DNA of 6,819 nt from JBBQZL01 sp038207745 (lineage in GTDB: Bacteria; Actinomycetota; Thermoleophilia; Solirubrobacterales; 70-9). Below the pieces are notes generated by a model that saw only the letters and a list, made by a program, of their open reading frames with translations, ran no database searches and was not told the DNA's origin. The stretch lies in assembly GCA_038207745.1 (NCBI GenBank), contig JBBQZL010000149.1, positions 1-6,819 on the forward strand. Reading direction: 5' to 3'. A program made the position numbers and the translations under genes. Of the stretch, positions 5,406 to 6,819 are shown piece after piece (within the stretch, counting starts at the first letter, position 1; each line of letters begins with the position of its first letter).

Positions 5406-6154
5406 GCCGATCGATCGAGATCATCACGGTCGAGGGGATGCCTGAGGTCCATGAGGGCGACCGGATCGCAGCGCTGATCCTCGATCACGCCGAGCTGCGC
5501 GAAGGCGACGTGGTCGCGATCTCACAGAAGATCGTCTCGAAGGCCGAGGGCCGGGTGCGCAGACTGGCCGATGTGACCCCCGGTACGGAGGCCGCCAGGC
5601 TGGCCGCCACCACAAATCGGGATCCACGCCTGGCCGAGCTGATCCTCTCCGAGAGCCGCGAAGTACTTCGCGCCACCGAGGCCGCCCTGATCACCGAGAC
5701 GCATCACGGCTTCATCTGCGCCAACTCCGGTATCGATGCCTCGAATCTGGTCGAGCGGGATTCAGTCGCACTGCTGCCCGTTGACCCGGATCAATCGGCG
5801 AGGGCGATCCGGGAGGCCATGGCTGCCCGGCTCGGCGGCGTCTCCCCCGCCATCCTGATCACAGACAGCTTCGGCCGCGCCTGGAGACTGGGTCAGAACG
5901 AGGTCGCGATCGGCTGCGCCGGGCTCGCCCCGATCGAAGATTGGAGAGGCCGCACCGACCGCTCAGGTCGCCATCTCGCTGCCACCGAGATCGCCACAGC
6001 CGATCAGATCGCTGCCGCCGCCGATCTTGCCCGCAACAAGATCAGCGGCACTCCCGTGGTGATCCTGCGTGGTCTCGACCACCTCGTGACCGCCGACCAC
6101 GGGCCCGGCTGCGCCGCCCAGCTTCGCCCGGTCGATCAGGACCTCTTTCGGTGA
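5402..6154 (+). CDS. cofE: Coenzyme F420-0:L-glutamate ligase CofE (stand-alone)
   Basis: CofE adds glutamate residues to F420-0 with GTP and divalent metal. The protein has 250 residues. Visible motifs: VVAISQKIVSKAEGR (37-51), ITETHHGFICANSGIDASN (97-115), ITDSFGRAWRLGQNEVAIG (153-171), GRTDRSGR (183-190), LAATEIATADQIAAAADLA (192-210) and a typical closing RPVDQDLFR (242-250), so the ligase domain is complete. Mycobacterial FbiB carries an additional C-terminal FMN-binding, nitroreductase-like domain of about 200 residues that reduces dehydro-F420-0. It is absent here: the stop at 6152-6154 falls exactly at the domain end, and no such gene follows. The start is TTG, overlapping the cofC stop as TTGA; a later ATG at residue 13 would cut off the conserved first strand. 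This is the last gene of the F420 operon. Confidence 0.95.
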   Translation: MSRSIEIITVEGMPEVHEGDRIAALILDHAELREGDVVAISQKIVSKAEGRVRRLADVTPGTEAARLAATTNRDPRLAELILSESREVLRATEAALITETHHGFICANSGIDASNLVERDSVALLPVDPDQSARAIREAMAARLGGVSPAILITDSFGRAWRLGQNEVAIGCAGLAPIEDWRGRTDRSGRHLAATEIATADQIAAAADLARNKISGTPVVILRGLDHLVTADHGPGCAAQLRPVDQDLFR

Positions 6155-6158
6155 GAAG

Positions 6159-6180
6159 GACGCCCGAGGAGCCTCCCGTC
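6159..6180. terminator. Possible bidirectional terminator hairpin between convergent genes
   Basis: The 40 bp between the cofE stop and the dehydrogenase stop hold GACG...CGTC outer arms and GAG...CTC inner arms around a GAGC loop, with a lopsided CCC/C internal loop. The plus-strand product is followed by TGCGGC and then the pyrimidine-rich TTCTTTC; the minus-strand product is followed by CCTTCTC. The stem is short and the tails are weak, so this is a candidate placed mainly by its position between converging genes. Confidence 0.35.
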
Positions 6181-6194
6181 TGCGGCTTCTTTCG

Positions 6195-6818
6195 CTAGAC
6201 CTCGAGTACCAGCGACCCGTTCAGATCACCGGAACGCAGCCGGGCGAGGGCCTCGTTTGCCTCGGCCAGCGGGTGCACCGTCACCTCGGTCCTGACCGGC
6301 ACCCGAGCCGCGATCTCGAGAAACTCCTCACCATCACGACGGGTCAGGTTGGCGACCGAGCGAAGCACACGTTCCTCCCAGAGAAGCTGATAGGGAAACG
6401 AGGGGATGTCACTCATGTGGATGCCGGCGCTGACCACGGTCGCGCCCCTGGCGCTGGCCTTGAGGGCGTCGACCATCAGGGGTCCGACGGGCGCGAAGAT
6501 GATCGCCGCGTCCAGTTCCTCGGGCGGCAGCTCGTCCGAGCCGCCGGCCCACGCGGCGCCGAGGCTGCGGGCGAACTCCTGCCCGCGGATGTCGCCCGGC
6601 TGGGTGAACGCGAAGACCTCTCGCCCCTGGTGGATCGCCACCTGACAGAGGATGTGCGCCGAAGACCCGAAGCCGTAGAGGCCGAGCCGCTCCCCATCTC
6701 CAGCCAGGCGCAGGGCCCGGTAACCGATCAGCCCGGCGCAGAGCAGCGGGGCGGCCTGCTCGTCCGGGAAGCTCTCCGGGATCGGGAAACAGAACCGCTG
6801 GTCGGCAACCGCAAGCTC
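6195..6818 (-). CDS. Zinc-dependent alcohol dehydrogenase family protein (MDR), 5'-truncated by window edge
   Basis: The last 207 residues of a medium-chain dehydrogenase/reductase; full members are about 330 residues, so the N-terminal GroES-like domain with most zinc ligands lies outside. Visible, counted from the first whole codon: FPIPESFPDEQAAPLLCAG (11-29), whose Cys27 corresponds to the catalytic-zinc cysteine of this subgroup; GLIGYRAL (29-36); the Rossmann loop LYGFGSSAH (47-55); and VFAFTQPGD (68-76) at the end of the second strand. The pattern LCAGLIGYRALR plus GFGSSAHI is typical of the zinc-binding alcohol dehydrogenase family related to AdhP-like enzymes. The likely reaction is NAD(P)-linked interconversion of alcohol and aldehyde; the substrate cannot be named. 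It converges on cofE across 40 bp and is transcribed from beyond the right edge, so it is not part of the F420 operon. The internal GTG at 6641 is not the true start, since family sequence continues upstream of it. Confidence 0.9.
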   Translation of the reverse strand, partial: ELAVADQRFCFPIPESFPDEQAAPLLCAGLIGYRALRLAGDGERLGLYGFGSSAHILCQVAIHQGREVFAFTQPGDIRGQEFARSLGAAWAGGSDELPPEELDAAIIFAPVGPLMVDALKASARGATVVSAGIHMSDIPSFPYQLLWEERVLRSVANLTRRDGEEFLEIAARVPVRTEVTVHPLAEANEALARLRSGDLNGSLVLEV

Positions 6819-6819
6819 C

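Overview
The window reads as ordinary chromosomal DNA of a high-GC actinobacterium. Three things suggest this: a complete set of late coenzyme F420 genes, the long form of S-adenosylhomocysteinase, and free use of GTG and TTG starts with near-exclusive ATC for isoleucine. My best lineage guess is Thermoleophilia (Solirubrobacterales-like). An F420-bearing Chloroflexota relative cannot be excluded from sequence alone. I see no tRNA, rRNA, CRISPR array, insertion sequence or phage gene. The longest stretch without a gene is 127 bp (910-1036).

Left half, minus strand (3095 down to 1). Transcription runs from right to left through a BadH-like short-chain dehydrogenase, a small hotdog thioesterase of the FlK type, and an HMG-CoA-lyase-family DRE-TIM metallolyase. 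These genes are 22 and 9 bp apart and look like one operon for a CoA-ester pathway: oxidation of a hydroxyacyl-CoA, C-C cleavage of a 3-hydroxy-3-methyl(alkyl)-CoA, and thioester release. The exact substrate is not visible. After a 127-bp gap with a hairpin-rich leader comes ahcY (S-adenosylhomocysteine hydrolase), cut by the left edge after 303 residues.

Right half, plus strand (3122-6154). Only 26 bp from the dehydrogenase start, and pointing the other way, begins a tight F420 operon: npdG (F420H2:NADP oxidoreductase), cofD, cofC, cofE. Every junction is a 4-nt start/stop overlap, and the overlaps read ATGA, GTGA and TTGA in turn. CofC activates a three-carbon phospho-acid with GTP, CofD transfers it to Fo, CofE adds glutamates, and NpdG exchanges hydride between F420 and NADP. 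The CofE here lacks the C-terminal FMN reductase domain that mycobacterial FbiB carries, so a reductase for dehydro-F420, if needed, must be elsewhere. No Fo synthase (cofG/cofH or fbiC) is in the window.

Right edge, minus strand (6818-6195). The C-terminal two thirds of a zinc-dependent MDR alcohol dehydrogenase converge on cofE across 40 bp that hold a small hairpin.

I found no clearly new system. The points most worth a second look are the 26-bp bidirectional, probably leaderless promoter; the structured ahcY leader; the FlK-type thioesterase that sits in frame with the lyase across one amber codon; and the open question of which C3 acid this CofC/CofD/CofE set uses.
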